Positions 24,874 through 34,580 are shown, counted from the first letter of the stretch. The stretch: DNA of 64,000 bases from Prado023 sp963818445 (GCA_963818445.1 CAWFSG010000019.1:277975-341974); one strand, 5' to 3'. A program made the numbers and translations. The notes: generated by a model from the sequence alone, not told the origin.

Positions 24874-25902
24874 CTACTCAGAGCCTCCGCGAGCACCGAA
24901 TTCCGGGCGGTGGCGGCCCAGCGCAGCACGGGCGGACGCGATCAGCTCGGTCACGAGCCACTCGGGGTCGCGCAGCACGACGGTCCCCGCGGATCCCAGG
25001 ACCAGCTGCCGGGCCCAGGTGAAGTGCCCCACCGGCAACTCGGCACGCACGAGCCCGTCGGGCAGGGCCCACCTGCGGCTGACCGGGTGCCGGTCAAGGA
25101 GCGCGGAACCCTCGGCAACGTCCACGAGCACGACGCGTCCGGTCGATCCCAGGGCCACCGACATCGGCTCGACCTCGGCCGGTGCCTCGATCGAGCGGGC
25201 GGGCAGGTCGCTCACGGCGATGGAGCGGATCCGGTCCACCCGGAACATCCGCAGGCCACCGGCCGAGCGGCAGTAGCCGCGCACATAGCCGTACCCGTCG
25301 ACCACGACCACCCCCAGTGGGTCGACGACCCGACTGGTCACCTCGTCGCGGACGGCCCCGAGGTACGTCATCTCCACGGCCCGCCCGGCGGCCAGGGCCT
25401 CCTCGACCGGCGCGACGACCTCCTCGGGCAGGTCCACGCGGACCGCGAGGACTCCGGGCGCCGGTGCATGCCGCCCGAGGGCAGCAGCCAGCTTGGCGGT
25501 CACGGATGCGAGCTCGTCGCTGTCGGCTCCGCCGGGGACCGTGGCCAGGGCGTTGAGCGCGACGATCAGCGCGAATCCCTCGTCCGGCGTCAGGGTCAGG
25601 GGCGCGTCGAGGTCGAGGGCATCGATGACCTCGATCCCCCCGCCGTCGTCCCAGTACTGGATGTCGAACAGGGTCCAGTCGTCGGCCCCCGAGGTGATCA
25701 CCGACCCGAGGTCGGCCAGCAGCTGCTCCTGCGTGATGCCGAAGTGGTCGGCGGCGTCGGCGACCGGCACGCCGCTGTTGGCCGCCAGCCACGGGACCAG
25801 CGCGAGCAGGCGGGCGAACTGCGCCGTGCCCGGGCCGCCGGCCTGTGCACCGGCAGTCAGCAGACGCCCGGCCCTGGGTGCGGGTGAGGCAAGGCCAGCC
25901 AC
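24874..25902 (-). CDS. pafC: PafC-like WYL-domain regulator (probably the second half of a fused PafBC)
   Basis: WYL-domain transcription factor half. It has an N-terminal helix-turn-helix-like region (VADAADHFGITQEQLLADL) and a WYL/WCX C-terminal region (AVEMTYLGAVRDEVTSRVV, DGYGYVRGYCRSAGG, MFRVDRIRSI). PafBC activates LexA/RecA-independent DNA-damage genes in mycobacteria. GTG at 25902 gives 342 aa. However, the preceding PafB frame has no stop before it, and removal of one base near 25870-25930 would join both into a 664-aa protein, as in naturally fused PafBC of Arthrobacter. So this may not be a separate gene. Confidence 0.85.
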   Translation of the reverse strand: MAGLASPAPRAGRLLTAGAQAGGPGTAQFARLLALVPWLAANSGVPVADAADHFGITQEQLLADLGSVITSGADDWTLFDIQYWDDGGGIEVIDALDLDAPLTLTPDEGFALIVALNALATVPGGADSDELASVTAKLAAALGRHAPAPGVLAVRVDLPEEVVAPVEEALAAGRAVEMTYLGAVRDEVTSRVVDPLGVVVVDGYGYVRGYCRSAGGLRMFRVDRIRSIAVSDLPARSIEAPAEVEPMSVALGSTGRVVLVDVAEGSALLDRHPVSRRWALPDGLVRAELPVGHFTWARQLVLGSAGTVVLRDPEWLVTELIASARAALGRHRPEFGARGGSE

Positions 25903-26869
25903 GAATGGCCTGGAGCTGGGCGACGGCCTCGTCGACGGCCGCCGGCGGCCCGAGGACCCGGGCGGCGGTCCCGTAGGCGAGCACGGAGGAGATCCCGGAG
26001 GGTAGGTCATCGACCGGCAGGGCGACCAGGTCGTGACCTGCGGCGTCCTGCCCCCGCACCTCGGCCCGCAGCCGCAGGGCCGCTGCAGCGCCCGGTGCCA
26101 GCGCCACGTCGAGCATGACCGCGTCGCGGCGGGCGAACCGTCCGATCGCGTCCGCGGCATCGAATCCCGCGGGCACCTCGTAGGCCTGCCCCGCAGGATC
26201 AGGGCGAACCGCCCCCACGATCCGTGATGCGCGGAAGACCCGGACCTCGTCCCGGTCGGTGTCGAAGCCCACGACGTACCAGTGCGCGCGCCACCAGACC
26301 GTCCCCCACGGTTGGACGTGGCGAAGCTCGCCCGGCCCGTCCGAGCCCTTGCGGTACGCGAACGTGACGGCCGTCCGCGTGCTGCACGCCTCGATCAGGG
26401 GATGCAGTGCCGGGGAGTCCAGGGAGAGCCCGGCGATCGGCGCCGAGCCCTGCGCCGGCGAGCGCATCCCCAGCTGGGCCTCGACCTTGCGCAGCGCATT
26501 GAGGGCCGCGGGTGCCAGGTCAGCGCGCTGCCACACGCGGGCTGCAAGTCCGAGCACCGCGAGCTCCCCACGGCTCAGGTCCAGCGGTGGCAGCGCCCAG
26601 TCACCCTCGATGCGGTACCCGGTGACGACGCCGGACGCATCGGTGAGCGTGACCACGGGCACGCCCATGGCGCGCAGCTCGTCCTTGTCGCGCTCGAACA
26701 TCCGCTCGAAGGCCTCCGGGGAGGCATCCGGGCTGTAGCCGCGCACGACAGCACGGATGTGGTCGCGGTCCAGGCCGGTCCGCGTGCCCCGCAGCGCCAT
26801 CAGCAGGTTGAGCAGGCGCTCGGCCTTGCTGTAGGGCTGGGCCCCCCCGCCCTCCAGCGGCTCGACCAT
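25900..26869 (-). CDS. pafB: PafB-like WYL-domain regulator (probably the first half of a fused PafBC)
   Basis: First WYL-domain regulator. The winged-helix start is SKAERLLNLLMALRGTRTGL, followed by FERMFERDKDELRAMGVPV and the WYL core (AVTFAYRKGSDGPGELRHVQ, VWWRAHWYVVGFD). Recognisable PafB sequence ends with VDEAVAQLQAIRG near 25900. The frame then stays open as low-complexity sequence to 25094 without conserved content, which points to a frame change and not a real 591-aa protein. It lies next to the FKBP genes and pafA, the usual proteasome-operon position. Confidence 0.85.
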
Positions 26870-26899
26870 CAGCGAACCTCTAGGGCTGACGCGGGCATG

Positions 26900-27268
26900 T
26901 CAACTGGTGACGGCGAGCAGGTCGATCACGAAGATCAGGGTCTTGCCCGACAGGGCGTGCCGGCCGTTCTCGCCGTACGCCAGCCGCGGCGGGATGACCA
27001 GCTCACGACGGCCGCCCACGCGCATCCCGGGGATCCCGTCCTGCCACCCCTGGATGAGCCCGGACAGCGGGAAGGTGATCGACTCGCCGCGATCCCAGGA
27101 GGCATCGAACTGGTCACCGGTGTCGTACTCGACTCCGAGGTAGTGCACCGTCACGCGGGCTCCGGGGACAGCCTCGGTGCCCTCGCCCACGACGATGTCA
27201 CGGATCACGAGGTCCGTGGGCGCGGGGCCCTCCGGGAAGTCGATCTCGGGCTTGGTCAGGTCAGCCAT
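26900..27268 (-). CDS. FKBP-type peptidyl-prolyl isomerase (cytoplasmic)
   Basis: 122-aa single-domain FKBP that catalyses cis-trans isomerisation of proline bonds. Core motifs are VTVHYLGVEYDTGDQFDASW, ITFPLSGLIQGWQDGIPGM and RRELVIPPRLAYGENG, including the aromatic active-site residues. There is no signal peptide, so it is cytoplasmic. It lies 30 bp upstream of pafB and 30 bp downstream of a second, exported FKBP on the same strand. Confidence 0.93.
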   Translation of the reverse strand: MADLTKPEIDFPEGPAPTDLVIRDIVVGEGTEAVPGARVTVHYLGVEYDTGDQFDASWDRGESITFPLSGLIQGWQDGIPGMRVGGRRELVIPPRLAYGENGRHALSGKTLIFVIDLLAVTS

Positions 27269-27298
27269 GGGGTTCCTCTCGGGTCGGTGGACCGCCGA

Positions 27299-27909
27299 TC
27301 AGGCGGCGGGAGTCTGCTCGATCAGGTCGACGACGAAGACCAGGGTCTCCCCGGGGGCGATGTCCGCGCCCGCACCGGCGTCGCCGTATGCGAGCTCAGC
27401 CGGGATGACCAGCAGGCGCCGACCACCGGGCTGCATGCCGACCAGGCCCTGGGACCACCCCTGGATCACGCCATCGAGGCCGAAGGTCAGAGGCTCCCCG
27501 CGCTGCCAGGAGGAGTCGAAGATCTGCCCCGACTGCTGCCCGACCCCGACGTAGTTCACGGTCACGGTGGCGCCGGGGGCGACCGGGTCGCCCTGGCCGA
27601 GGTAGACATCGGCGACAGCCAGCTCGGTCGCGGGGGCGAAGTCGGCTGCCAGCTCGATCGTGGGCTCGGAATCCTTCGCACCCGTGACCGTGACGCCCAC
27701 GCACTCGTAGGAGTCCTCCGAGTCGGACCCCGCCGGGCAGGCGGTCTCCGGGGCCGGCAGGGCCGGGGATGTGGCCACGGGCGCGGTCGGGTCGGGCGTC
27801 GAGGCGGCCTCGCCGCCATCCGAGCCGGTCCAGCAGCCCGCGAGCAGCGCGAGACCAGCGACGACGCAGGACTCAGGGTGCGCACGGGGGCAGTGGTTCG
27901 GCGATTCAC
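27299..27909 (-). CDS. FKBP-type isomerase lipoprotein (N-terminus in another frame)
   Basis: The FKBP domain (residues ~95 to the end) is clear: VTVNYVGVGQQSGQIFDSSW, LTFGLDGVIQGWSQGLVGM, RRLLVIPAELAYGDAG. In its own frame no start codon precedes GTG 27778, yet the upstream sequence reads VVAGLALLAGC, a good lipobox. The likely true start, GTG 27909 (VNRRTTAPVRTLS), is in a different frame; adding one base near 27864-27876 joins them into a 203-aa lipoprotein. It would act outside the membrane. Alternatively a shorter protein starts at 27778. Confidence 0.75.
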
Positions 27910-27954
27910 CCGGCGAACTCTAGTTGCCATGCCTGCCGACGCCGAAATCGCGGG

Positions 27955-29333
27955 TCACATCGAGTCGATGAGTCGCTGCACCCGCTCGTCGACGGCCTTG
28001 AACGGGTCCTTGCACAGCACGGTGCGCTGCGCCTGGTCGTTGAGCTTGAGGTGGACCCAGTCGACGGTGAAGTCCCGCCGGGCGGCCGTGGCGGCCGTGA
28101 TGAACTCCCCACGCAGGCGGGCGCGGGTGGTCTGCGGCGGCGTGGACTTCGCGGCGAAGACCTCGATGTCGGTGCCCACGGTCGCGGCCATCCCCTTGGC
28201 CTCCAGCAGGTTGAACAGGCCCCGGGTGCGCGAGATGTCGTGGTAGGCCAGGTCCAGCTGGGCGATCCGCGGCGAGCTCCACGACAGGTCGTGGCGGTCG
28301 ATGTAGCGCTGGAGGAGCCGGTGCTTGATCACCCAGTCGATCTCGGTGTCGACCGCCCCGAGGTCATCGGTGGAGACGGCCGTGAGGGTGCGCCGCCACA
28401 GGTCCAGGACCCGGGCGTACACCGGCACCGCGGCCAGGCCGCTGCTCTGGGCGAACAGCTCCACGCGTTCCAGGTAGTCGGCCTGGATCTGCCAGGCCGA
28501 GAGCATCCGACCGTTGGCCAGCCGGACCGCGCGGGACCCGGTGAGGTCGTGGCTGATCTCCCGGATCGCCCGGATGGGGTTCTCCAGGGTGTGGTCGCGG
28601 ATGCTGACCCCGGACTCGAGCATCCGCAGGACCAGGTCGGCGCTGCCGACCTTGAGCAGGGTGGTCGTCTGGCTCATGTTGGAGTCCCCGACGATCACGT
28701 GCAGCCGCCGATACCGCTCGGCGTCCGCGTGCGGCTCGTCACGGGTGTTGATGATCGGCCGGGAGCGGGTCGTCGCCGAGGACACGCCCTCCCAGATGTG
28801 CTCGGCGCGCTGGCTCAGGCAGAAGGTGGTGCCGCGCGGGGTCGGCAGCACCTTGCCCGCCCCGGCGATCAGCTGCCGAGTGACCAGGAAGGGGATCAGG
28901 GCGTCGGAGACCTTGGAGAACTCCCCCATGCGCCCGATCAGGTAGTTCTCGTGGCATCCGTAGGAGTTGCCGGCCGAGTCCGTGTTGTTCTTGAACAGGT
29001 AGATCTCGCCGTCGATGCCCTCCTCCCCCAGGCGTCGCTGCGCGTCGGCCACGAGGCCCTCGACGATCCGCTCGCCGGCCCGGTCGTGGATGACCAGCTC
29101 GCGCAAGGTTGTCGCACTCGCCGGTGGCGTACTCCGGGTGGCTGCCCACGTCGAGGTAGAGCCGCGCGCCGTTGCGCAGGAACACGTTCGAGCTGCGACC
29201 CCAGGCCACCACCCGTCCGGAAGAGGTAGCGCGCCACCTCGTCGGGGCTCAGCCTGCGCTGGCCCCGGAACGTGCACGTGACCCCGTACTCGGTCTCGAT
29301 GCCGTAGATCCGCCGGCCGAGCGGATCAACCAT
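27955..29333 (-). CDS. pafA: Pup-protein ligase PafA (two frame changes)
   Basis: Ligase that attaches deamidated Pup to substrate lysines with ATP. The start GRRIYGIETEYGVTCTFRGQ and RLSPDEVARYLF is in one frame, AWGRSSNVFLRNGARLYLDV in a second, and ELVIHDRAGERIVEGLVADA to the C-terminal RTVLCKDPFKAVDERVQRL in the third. Removing one base near 29212-29214 (a CCC run on the plus strand) and one near 29105-29110 restores a 458-aa protein, against 452 aa in M. tuberculosis. The nucleotide-binding motif KNNTDSAGNSYGCHENYL is intact. The start overlaps prcA by 8 bp. Confidence 0.92.
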
Positions 29334-30039
29334 CGGCGAGCTCGCGCAGCCGGTCCGGGCCGATCCGGCGGAACGTGCGGCGGGGACGGTCGCGCTGGAG
29401 CAGGGCGACCTCGAGCTGGGCCAGGGGCACATCGCGCGGTCCGGTCGCACCCGTGGGTGCGCCGGCGGGAGCCGAGCGCCCGAGCGCGGCGATGGCCAGG
29501 CGGACGCCCTGGCCGAGGGTCATCCCCTCCACCCAGTTGTCGGTCAGGTGAGCGGCGATCGAGTCCGAGGATCCGCCCATCGCGACGAACCCGTGCTCGT
29601 CGGCGACCGACCCGTCGAAGGTCAGCCGGTAGATCTGGTCGTCGGCGACCTCGGCGCCCACCTCGGCGACCACGAGCTCCACCTCGTAGGGCTTGGCCGC
29701 CTCGGTGAAGATGGTGCCCAGGGTCTGGGCGTAGGCGTTGGCCAGGCTGCGGCCCGTGACGTCGCGGCGGTCGTAGGCGTAGCCGCGCATGTCGGCCAGG
29801 CGGACGCCGGCCACGCGCAGGTTCTCGAACTCGTTGTACTTGCCGACCGCCGCGAAGCCGATGCGGTCGTAGATCTCGCTGATCTTGTGCAGGGCGCGCG
29901 ACGGGTTCTCGGCGACCAGCAGGATGCCCTCGGCCACCTGCAGCACGACGACGCTGCGGCCCCGGGCGATCCCCTTGCGGGCATAGTCGGCCTTGTCCTT
30001 GATCAGCTGCTCGGGTGAGACGTAGAACGGCATGCTCAC
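29326..30039 (-). CDS. prcA: 20S proteasome alpha subunit
   Basis: Alpha-type subunit forming the outer rings and gate of the 20S core, 237 aa. The N-terminus MSMPFYVSPEQLIKDKADYA is the gating segment typical of actinobacterial PrcA. Other features are ARKGIARGRSVVVLQV and GFAAVGKYNEFENLRV. GTG at 30039 is preferred over ATG 30033 because GGGGGAG lies 7-13 bases upstream. It follows prcB by 4 bp, in the conserved order pup-prcB-prcA. Confidence 0.96.
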   Translation of the reverse strand: MSMPFYVSPEQLIKDKADYARKGIARGRSVVVLQVAEGILLVAENPSRALHKISEIYDRIGFAAVGKYNEFENLRVAGVRLADMRGYAYDRRDVTGRSLANAYAQTLGTIFTEAAKPYEVELVVAEVGAEVADDQIYRLTFDGSVADEHGFVAMGGSSDSIAAHLTDNWVEGMTLGQGVRLAIAALGRSAPAGAPTGATGPRDVPLAQLEVALLQRDRPRRTFRRIGPDRLRELADG

Positions 30040-30043
30040 GATG

Positions 30044-30871
30044 TCACTCCCCCATCCGTGCCACGGGACCGTCGGGTCGCTGCATGCGGCGGTCGACGAC
30101 TGCCTGGCAGATCCGTTCCAGCTCGGTCGGGTCGACCCGCCGGAACCCGTCCGCGTCCACGACGGCGACCACGGGGAAGATCTTGCGGGCCAGATCCGGG
30201 CCTCCGGTGGCGGAGTCGTCGTCGGCGGCGTCGTAGAGCGCCTCCACGCACACCTCGACGGCCTGGGTCTCGGGCATGCCCTGGGTGTAGAGCTTCTTCA
30301 GGGCACCGCGGGCGAACATCGATCCGGACCCGACGGAGTAGAAGTCGTGCTCCTCGTAGCGCCCCCCGGTGACGTCGTAGGAGAAGATCCGCCCGGTGCT
30401 GCGGGCCAGGTCGTACCCGGCGAGCATCGGCACGGCGGCCAGGCCCTGCATCGCCAGGCCGAGGTTGGAGCGCAGCAGGGAGGCGAGCCGGTTGGCCTTG
30501 CCGTCCAGTGACAGCGAGGAGCCCTCGATCTTCTCGTAGTGCTCGAGCTCCACCTGGAACAGGCGCACGAGCTCGATGGCGATCCCGGCCGACCCGGCGA
30601 TGCCGATGCACGCGTGCTCGTCGGCGGGGAACACCTTCTCGATGGTGCGCTGGGCGATGACGTTGCCCATGGTCGCCCGGCGGTCACCGGCCATGACCAC
30701 GCCGTTGGCCCAGGTGGCCGCGACGATCGTGGTCCCGTGGGGGGCGTCGATCGAGCCAGTCCCGGTGTGGCCCAGATGGCCGAGCAGGTCAGGTCGGTGT
30801 TGGGCGAGGAACTGGGCGAACGAGGCCTCCCCGACCATCGAGAAGGCGGACGTCAGGGGGCTGTCGGTCAC
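30044..30871 (-). CDS. prcB: 20S proteasome beta subunit (catalytic)
   Basis: Catalytic subunit, 275 aa, with a 46-residue propeptide. Autocleavage is expected between Gly46 and Thr47 in PHG-TTIVAATW, freeing the N-terminal nucleophile Thr47. Lys/Asp active-site companions lie in MAGDRRATMGN and EKVFPADEH. The GTG start directly abuts the TAG of pup. Together with PrcA it forms the core particle fed by Mpa. Confidence 0.97.
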   Translation of the reverse strand: MTDSPLTSAFSMVGEASFAQFLAQHRPDLLGHLGHTGTGSIDAPHGTTIVAATWANGVVMAGDRRATMGNVIAQRTIEKVFPADEHACIGIAGSAGIAIELVRLFQVELEHYEKIEGSSLSLDGKANRLASLLRSNLGLAMQGLAAVPMLAGYDLARSTGRIFSYDVTGGRYEEHDFYSVGSGSMFARGALKKLYTQGMPETQAVEVCVEALYDAADDDSATGGPDLARKIFPVVAVVDADGFRRVDPTELERICQAVVDRRMQRPDGPVARMGE

Positions 30872-31063
30872 CTACTGGCCGCCCTTCTGGACGAAGCCCC
30901 GGACGAACTCCTCGGCGTTCTCCTCGAGGACGTCGTCGATCTCGTCGAGCAGCGCATCGACATCGGCATCGAGGGCCTCCTTGCGTGCCGACGGGGCGGG
31001 GGCTGGCGCCACCTCCGGCTCGTCATCGGGCCGCGCCTTCTGGTGCTCACTGGACTGGCTCAC
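30872..31063 (-). CDS. pup: Prokaryotic ubiquitin-like protein Pup
   Basis: 63-aa, intrinsically disordered, acidic tag protein ending in Gly-Gly-Gln. The terminal Gln means that Dop must deamidate it to Glu before PafA can ligate it. The central helix-forming region ALDADVDALLDEIDDVLE binds the Mpa coiled coil. It starts with GTG, with GGAGGA a few bases upstream (31068-31075), and is contiguous with prcB. Confidence 0.96.
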   Translation of the reverse strand: MSQSSEHQKARPDDEPEVAPAPAPSARKEALDADVDALLDEIDDVLEENAEEFVRGFVQKGGQ

Positions 31064-31160
31064 GTGGTCCTCCTCATCGCGTCACGACCGACACTAGTGC
31101 CGATCGCTGGGCCCCACACGCCGACCCGGCCCCAGTCGCCGTGGCGTGCCGCGGAGGGAC

Positions 31161-32672
31161 TCAGTGCCCGCCGAGCGCCGCGACGAGCGCGCCCACCCCG
31201 TCCACGGACCCCATCAGGTCCCCGACGTGCCCCTGGGTGCCCCGCAGGGGGTCCGGCGTGGGCACCCGGACCAGCGATGCGCGCCCCGGGACGTCGAAGA
31301 TGACCGAGTCCCACGAGGCGGCAGCGACGTGGTCCCCGAACCGCCGGACGCACTCGCCCCGGAACCACGCGCGGGTGTCGGTGGGCGGATCCACGACGGC
31401 ACGGGCGACCCCGGCGTCCGTGGTGATCCGGCGCAGGGACCCGCGCTGCTCCAGCCGGAAGGCCAGGCCCTTCTCCGCGCGGGTGTCGGCGTACTGCAGG
31501 TCGATGGCCGCCATGCGCGGCGCCGACCAGTCCAGCCCGTCGCGGCGGCGGTACCCGTCGAGCAGCGCGAGCTTGGCGACCCAGTCGAGCCGGTCGGACA
31601 GCGCTCGCGGCTCGACGGCCAGCCCGGCCAGGACCTCCGCCCAGAGGTCCAGCACCTCCGCGGTGCGCGGATCGGTGCCGCCCGGCTGTCCCGCGCAGTG
31701 GACGCGGGCGGCCTCGAGGTACGCCTGCTGGATCTCCAGGGCGGTCAGCGGGGCCCGCCGCAGGCACTCCAGGGGTGCTGCCAGGGACAGGTCGTGGGAC
31801 ACCCGGTGCATCGCGGCCACGGGGTTGGCCAGATCGATGCCGAGGTTGGGCCCACCGGCCTCGATCATCGACAGCACGATCGCCGTGGTGCCCAGCTTGA
31901 GCAGGGTGGCGGTCTCCGAGAGGTTGGCGTCGCCCACGATGACGTGCAGGCGCCGCCAGAGCGCGGGGTCGGCGTGCGGCTCGTCGCGGGTGTTGATGAT
32001 GGGCCGCTTGAGGGTGGTCTCCAGCCCGACCTCCACCTCGAAGAAGTCCGCACGGCTGGAGAGCTGGAACCCAGCGCGCCGGCCGTCCTGCCCGATCCCC
32101 ACCCGGCCGGCGCCGGTGAACACCTGGCGGGTCACGAAGAACGGGATCAGCGCGTCCACGACGGCCCGGAACGGCGTCCGGCGGTCCATCAGGTAGTTCT
32201 CGTGGGTCCCGTACGACGCGCCCTTGCCGTCGGTGTTGTTCTTGTAGAGCACGATCTCGTGCCCCCCGGGCATGCCCGCGGCGGCGCGGGCGGCCTCGGC
32301 GGCGATCTGCATCCCGGCCCGGTCCCACAGGACCGCGTCCCATGGATTGGTGACCTCCGGGCTGGAGTACTCCGGGTGGGCATGGTCCACGTAGAGCCGC
32401 GCCCCGTTGGTGAGCACCACGTTGGCGGTGCTGGTGTCGTCGGTCAGCTGCGTGGGGTCGGCCTCGGCACGGGTCATGTCGAACCCACGGGCGTCGCGCA
32501 GCGGCGACTCCTCGTCGTAGTCCCAGCGCTGGGCCAGCGCCCCGCTGCGACCGGCCATGACCGCGTGGGCGTTCACGACCAGCCCCGACATGCGCACGGG
32601 ATTGGCGTTCGGGTGGCCCGGGTGGCTGATGCCGAACTCGGTCTCCAGCCCCATCACCCGGTGCACCGACAT
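31161..32672 (-). CDS. dop: Pup deamidase/depupylase Dop
   Basis: Dop deamidates Pup-Gln to Pup-Glu and also removes Pup from substrates. It is 503 aa from ATG 32672 (M. tuberculosis 499 aa). It is told apart from PafA by its start SVHRVMGLETEFGISHPG, by the Dop-loop region (DEESPLRDARGFDM to DPTQLTDDTS), and by NGARLYVDHAHPEYSSPEV. The ATP-site motif KNNTDGKGASYGTHENYL is intact. This frame is undisturbed, unlike pafA. It is upstream of pup by 97 bp. Confidence 0.96.
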   Translation of the reverse strand: MSVHRVMGLETEFGISHPGHPNANPVRMSGLVVNAHAVMAGRSGALAQRWDYDEESPLRDARGFDMTRAEADPTQLTDDTSTANVVLTNGARLYVDHAHPEYSSPEVTNPWDAVLWDRAGMQIAAEAARAAAGMPGGHEIVLYKNNTDGKGASYGTHENYLMDRRTPFRAVVDALIPFFVTRQVFTGAGRVGIGQDGRRAGFQLSSRADFFEVEVGLETTLKRPIINTRDEPHADPALWRRLHVIVGDANLSETATLLKLGTTAIVLSMIEAGGPNLGIDLANPVAAMHRVSHDLSLAAPLECLRRAPLTALEIQQAYLEAARVHCAGQPGGTDPRTAEVLDLWAEVLAGLAVEPRALSDRLDWVAKLALLDGYRRRDGLDWSAPRMAAIDLQYADTRAEKGLAFRLEQRGSLRRITTDAGVARAVVDPPTDTRAWFRGECVRRFGDHVAAASWDSVIFDVPGRASLVRVPTPDPLRGTQGHVGDLMGSVDGVGALVAALGGH

Positions 32673-32716
32673 GGGCCCCAGCATAGGCCGGGCACCGGGA
32701 CGCCCCGGGCACACAT

Positions 32717-32751
32717 CGAGGGCGGGGCTCCCTGCGGAGCACCCGCCCTCG
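32717..32751 (-). terminator. Strong hairpin after the PTS gene
   Basis: CGAGGGCGGG (32717-32726) pairs with CCCGCCCTCG (32742-32751), and inside it GCTCC pairs with GGAGC around a CTGC loop, giving a 15-bp GC-rich stem with one bulged base. It lies ~37 bp downstream of the PTS stop and before dop. It has no U-tract but is well suited to end the PTS transcript and separate it from dop. Confidence 0.6.
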
Positions 32752-32787
32752 ACGGTCAACCTGTTCAGTTGTGGGTGGGGTCGATCC

Positions 32788-34531
32788 CTACCGCTGGGGT
32801 GCTCCCGGCAGGTCGAGGATCTCGCCCTTGAGGATCTCGGCACGGGTGCCGAAGATCGCCTGCATGTTGTCCCCGACCTCCAGGACGCCGGCGGCGCCCA
32901 GGGACTTGAGCTTGGCCTTGTCGACCTTGCTCTTGTCCTTGACCGAGATGCGCAGGCGCGTGATGCACGCGTCGACGCTGGTGATGTTCTCGAACCCGCC
33001 GAACGCTGCCAGGACCTTGGCGGCCTGGGACATGTCGGCCTCGACCGCAGCGGCCTTGATCGCTGCGCCCTTCTCCTCGTCGGTCAGCTGCAGCTCGTGC
33101 TCGCCGTAGTCCGCGATGGCGTCAGCGTCGGACTCGCGACCAGGCGTGGCCAGGTCCTTCCACTTGATCGCCCAGGTGAAGACGAAGAAGTAGATCGGCA
33201 TCAGGATGAGCCCGAGGATGATGACGTTCCACCACGGCTCCCTGCCGGGGAGGATCCCGAACAGGAAGAAGTCGATCAGTCCGCCGGAGAAGGTCAGGCC
33301 GATCGAGGTGCCCGTCATGTACATGATCATGAACGACAGTCCCGCGAACACCGCGTGGATTCCGAACAGCCACGGGGCGATGAACAGGAAGGTGAACTCG
33401 ATCGGCTCCGTGATGCCGGTGAGGAACGAGGTCAGGCCTGCGGAGAGCAGGATGCCGGCGGCGATCTTGGCCTGGCTGGACTTGGCCTGGCGGTACATCG
33501 CGTAGGCAGCTGCCGGAAGGCCGAACATCATGAACGGAGAACTTGCCTGCCATGTAGCGACCAGTGGCGTCACCCGCGTTGTCGACGAACGGCGTGTCGT
33601 CGGCGAGCTGGGCGAACCACATGCGCTGGTCGCCCGTGATGATCTCGCCGGCCTTGTTGGTGTACTCACCGAACTGGAACCAGAACGGGCTGTACCAGAT
33701 GTGGTGCAGCCCGAACGGGATGAGCGAGCGCTCGACCAGTCCGAAGATGAACACGCCGATCGCACCGAGGCCCTTGATCGCATCTGCGAAGGCGTTGATC
33801 GCCTCGCCGATCGGCGGCCACGCGAAGCTGCCGACCAGGCCCAGGAGCAGGGCGAAGGTGGCGGTGGCGATGGGCACGAACCGCTTGCCGGCGAAGAAGC
33901 CCAGGACCGGCGACAGCTCGATCCGGAACCACTTGTTGTAGCACCAGGCCGCCAGGGCACCGATGATGATGCCGCCGAAGACGCCGGTCTGCAGGGTCGG
34001 GATCCCGAGGATGTTGGCGAAGGCCGCCGAGGGCAGCTCGTTCCAGTTCAGGATGTCCGACGTGGATTGCAGCGACGTCGTCACTATGGCGTCGGCAGGT
34101 GGACACGTGTCCGGGACGACTCCCGTCGTGCCCTGGGGCGCGCAGGTGATGACGTTGACGTTCTTGATCTCCATGAAGACGCTGACCGCCTTGTTGAAGA
34201 CCAGGAACCCGACGGTGCCCGCCAGCGCTGCGACACCAGCATCGGCAGTCAGACCGATGGCCACGCCGATCGCGAACAGCAGGGCCAGGTTGCCGAAGAT
34301 GATGTCACCGGCACCCACCATGGTGTTGGTGATCAGCAGGAAGAACCCCTCGGGGATCGTATCCACGTCGTTGATCTGCTTGTACATGTTCTGGAACCCA
34401 GCGCCCAGGCCGAGGAGCAGGCCGGCAGCAGGCAGGATGGCGACCGGCACCATCAATGCCTTGCCTACGCGCTGGAGTTGACCGAACAGGCTGATCTTCT
34501 GTTTTGGTGGTGCCACCGCATTCGCGGCCAT
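32788..34531 (-). CDS. PTS transporter EIICB, glucose/N-acetylglucosamine family (one frame change)
   Basis: Membrane phosphotransferase permease. The EIIC part starts SLFGQLQRVGKALMVPVAIL and includes LGLGAGFQNMYKQI, FGLHHIWYSPFWFQFGEY and, in a second frame, GLTSFLTGITEPIEFTFLF. The C-terminal EIIB domain carries the phosphorylated Cys in ITSVDACITRLRISV; there is no EIIA domain. Removing one base near 33535-33543 (MAGKF to MMFGLPAAAYAM) gives 580 aa. The ATG at 34531 has GGAGG five bases away. Substrate is glucose or GlcNAc by family; the exact sugar is not decidable here. Confidence 0.88.
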
Positions 34532-34546
34532 ACGGGCCTCCACATG

Positions 34547-34580
34547 TGAGTAGGTGCACTTACAGCACGCAACCTACTCA
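34547..34580. promoter_or_regulatory. Perfect 9-bp inverted repeat upstream of the PTS gene
   Basis: TGAGTAGGT (34547-34555) and ACCTACTCA (34572-34580) are exact inverted repeats separated by 16 bases, ending 16 bp before the PTS start codon and 26 bp after the mpa stop. It may be an operator for a sugar regulator or a hairpin at the end of the mpa message. It does not match the DasR site consensus. Confidence 0.5.

Noticed and set aside
31161..32672. Calling this gene PafA and the one at 27955 Dop
   Set aside because: The Dop-loop region and SVHRVMGLETEFG start belong to Dop, while CTFRGQRRLSPDEVARYLF belongs to PafA.
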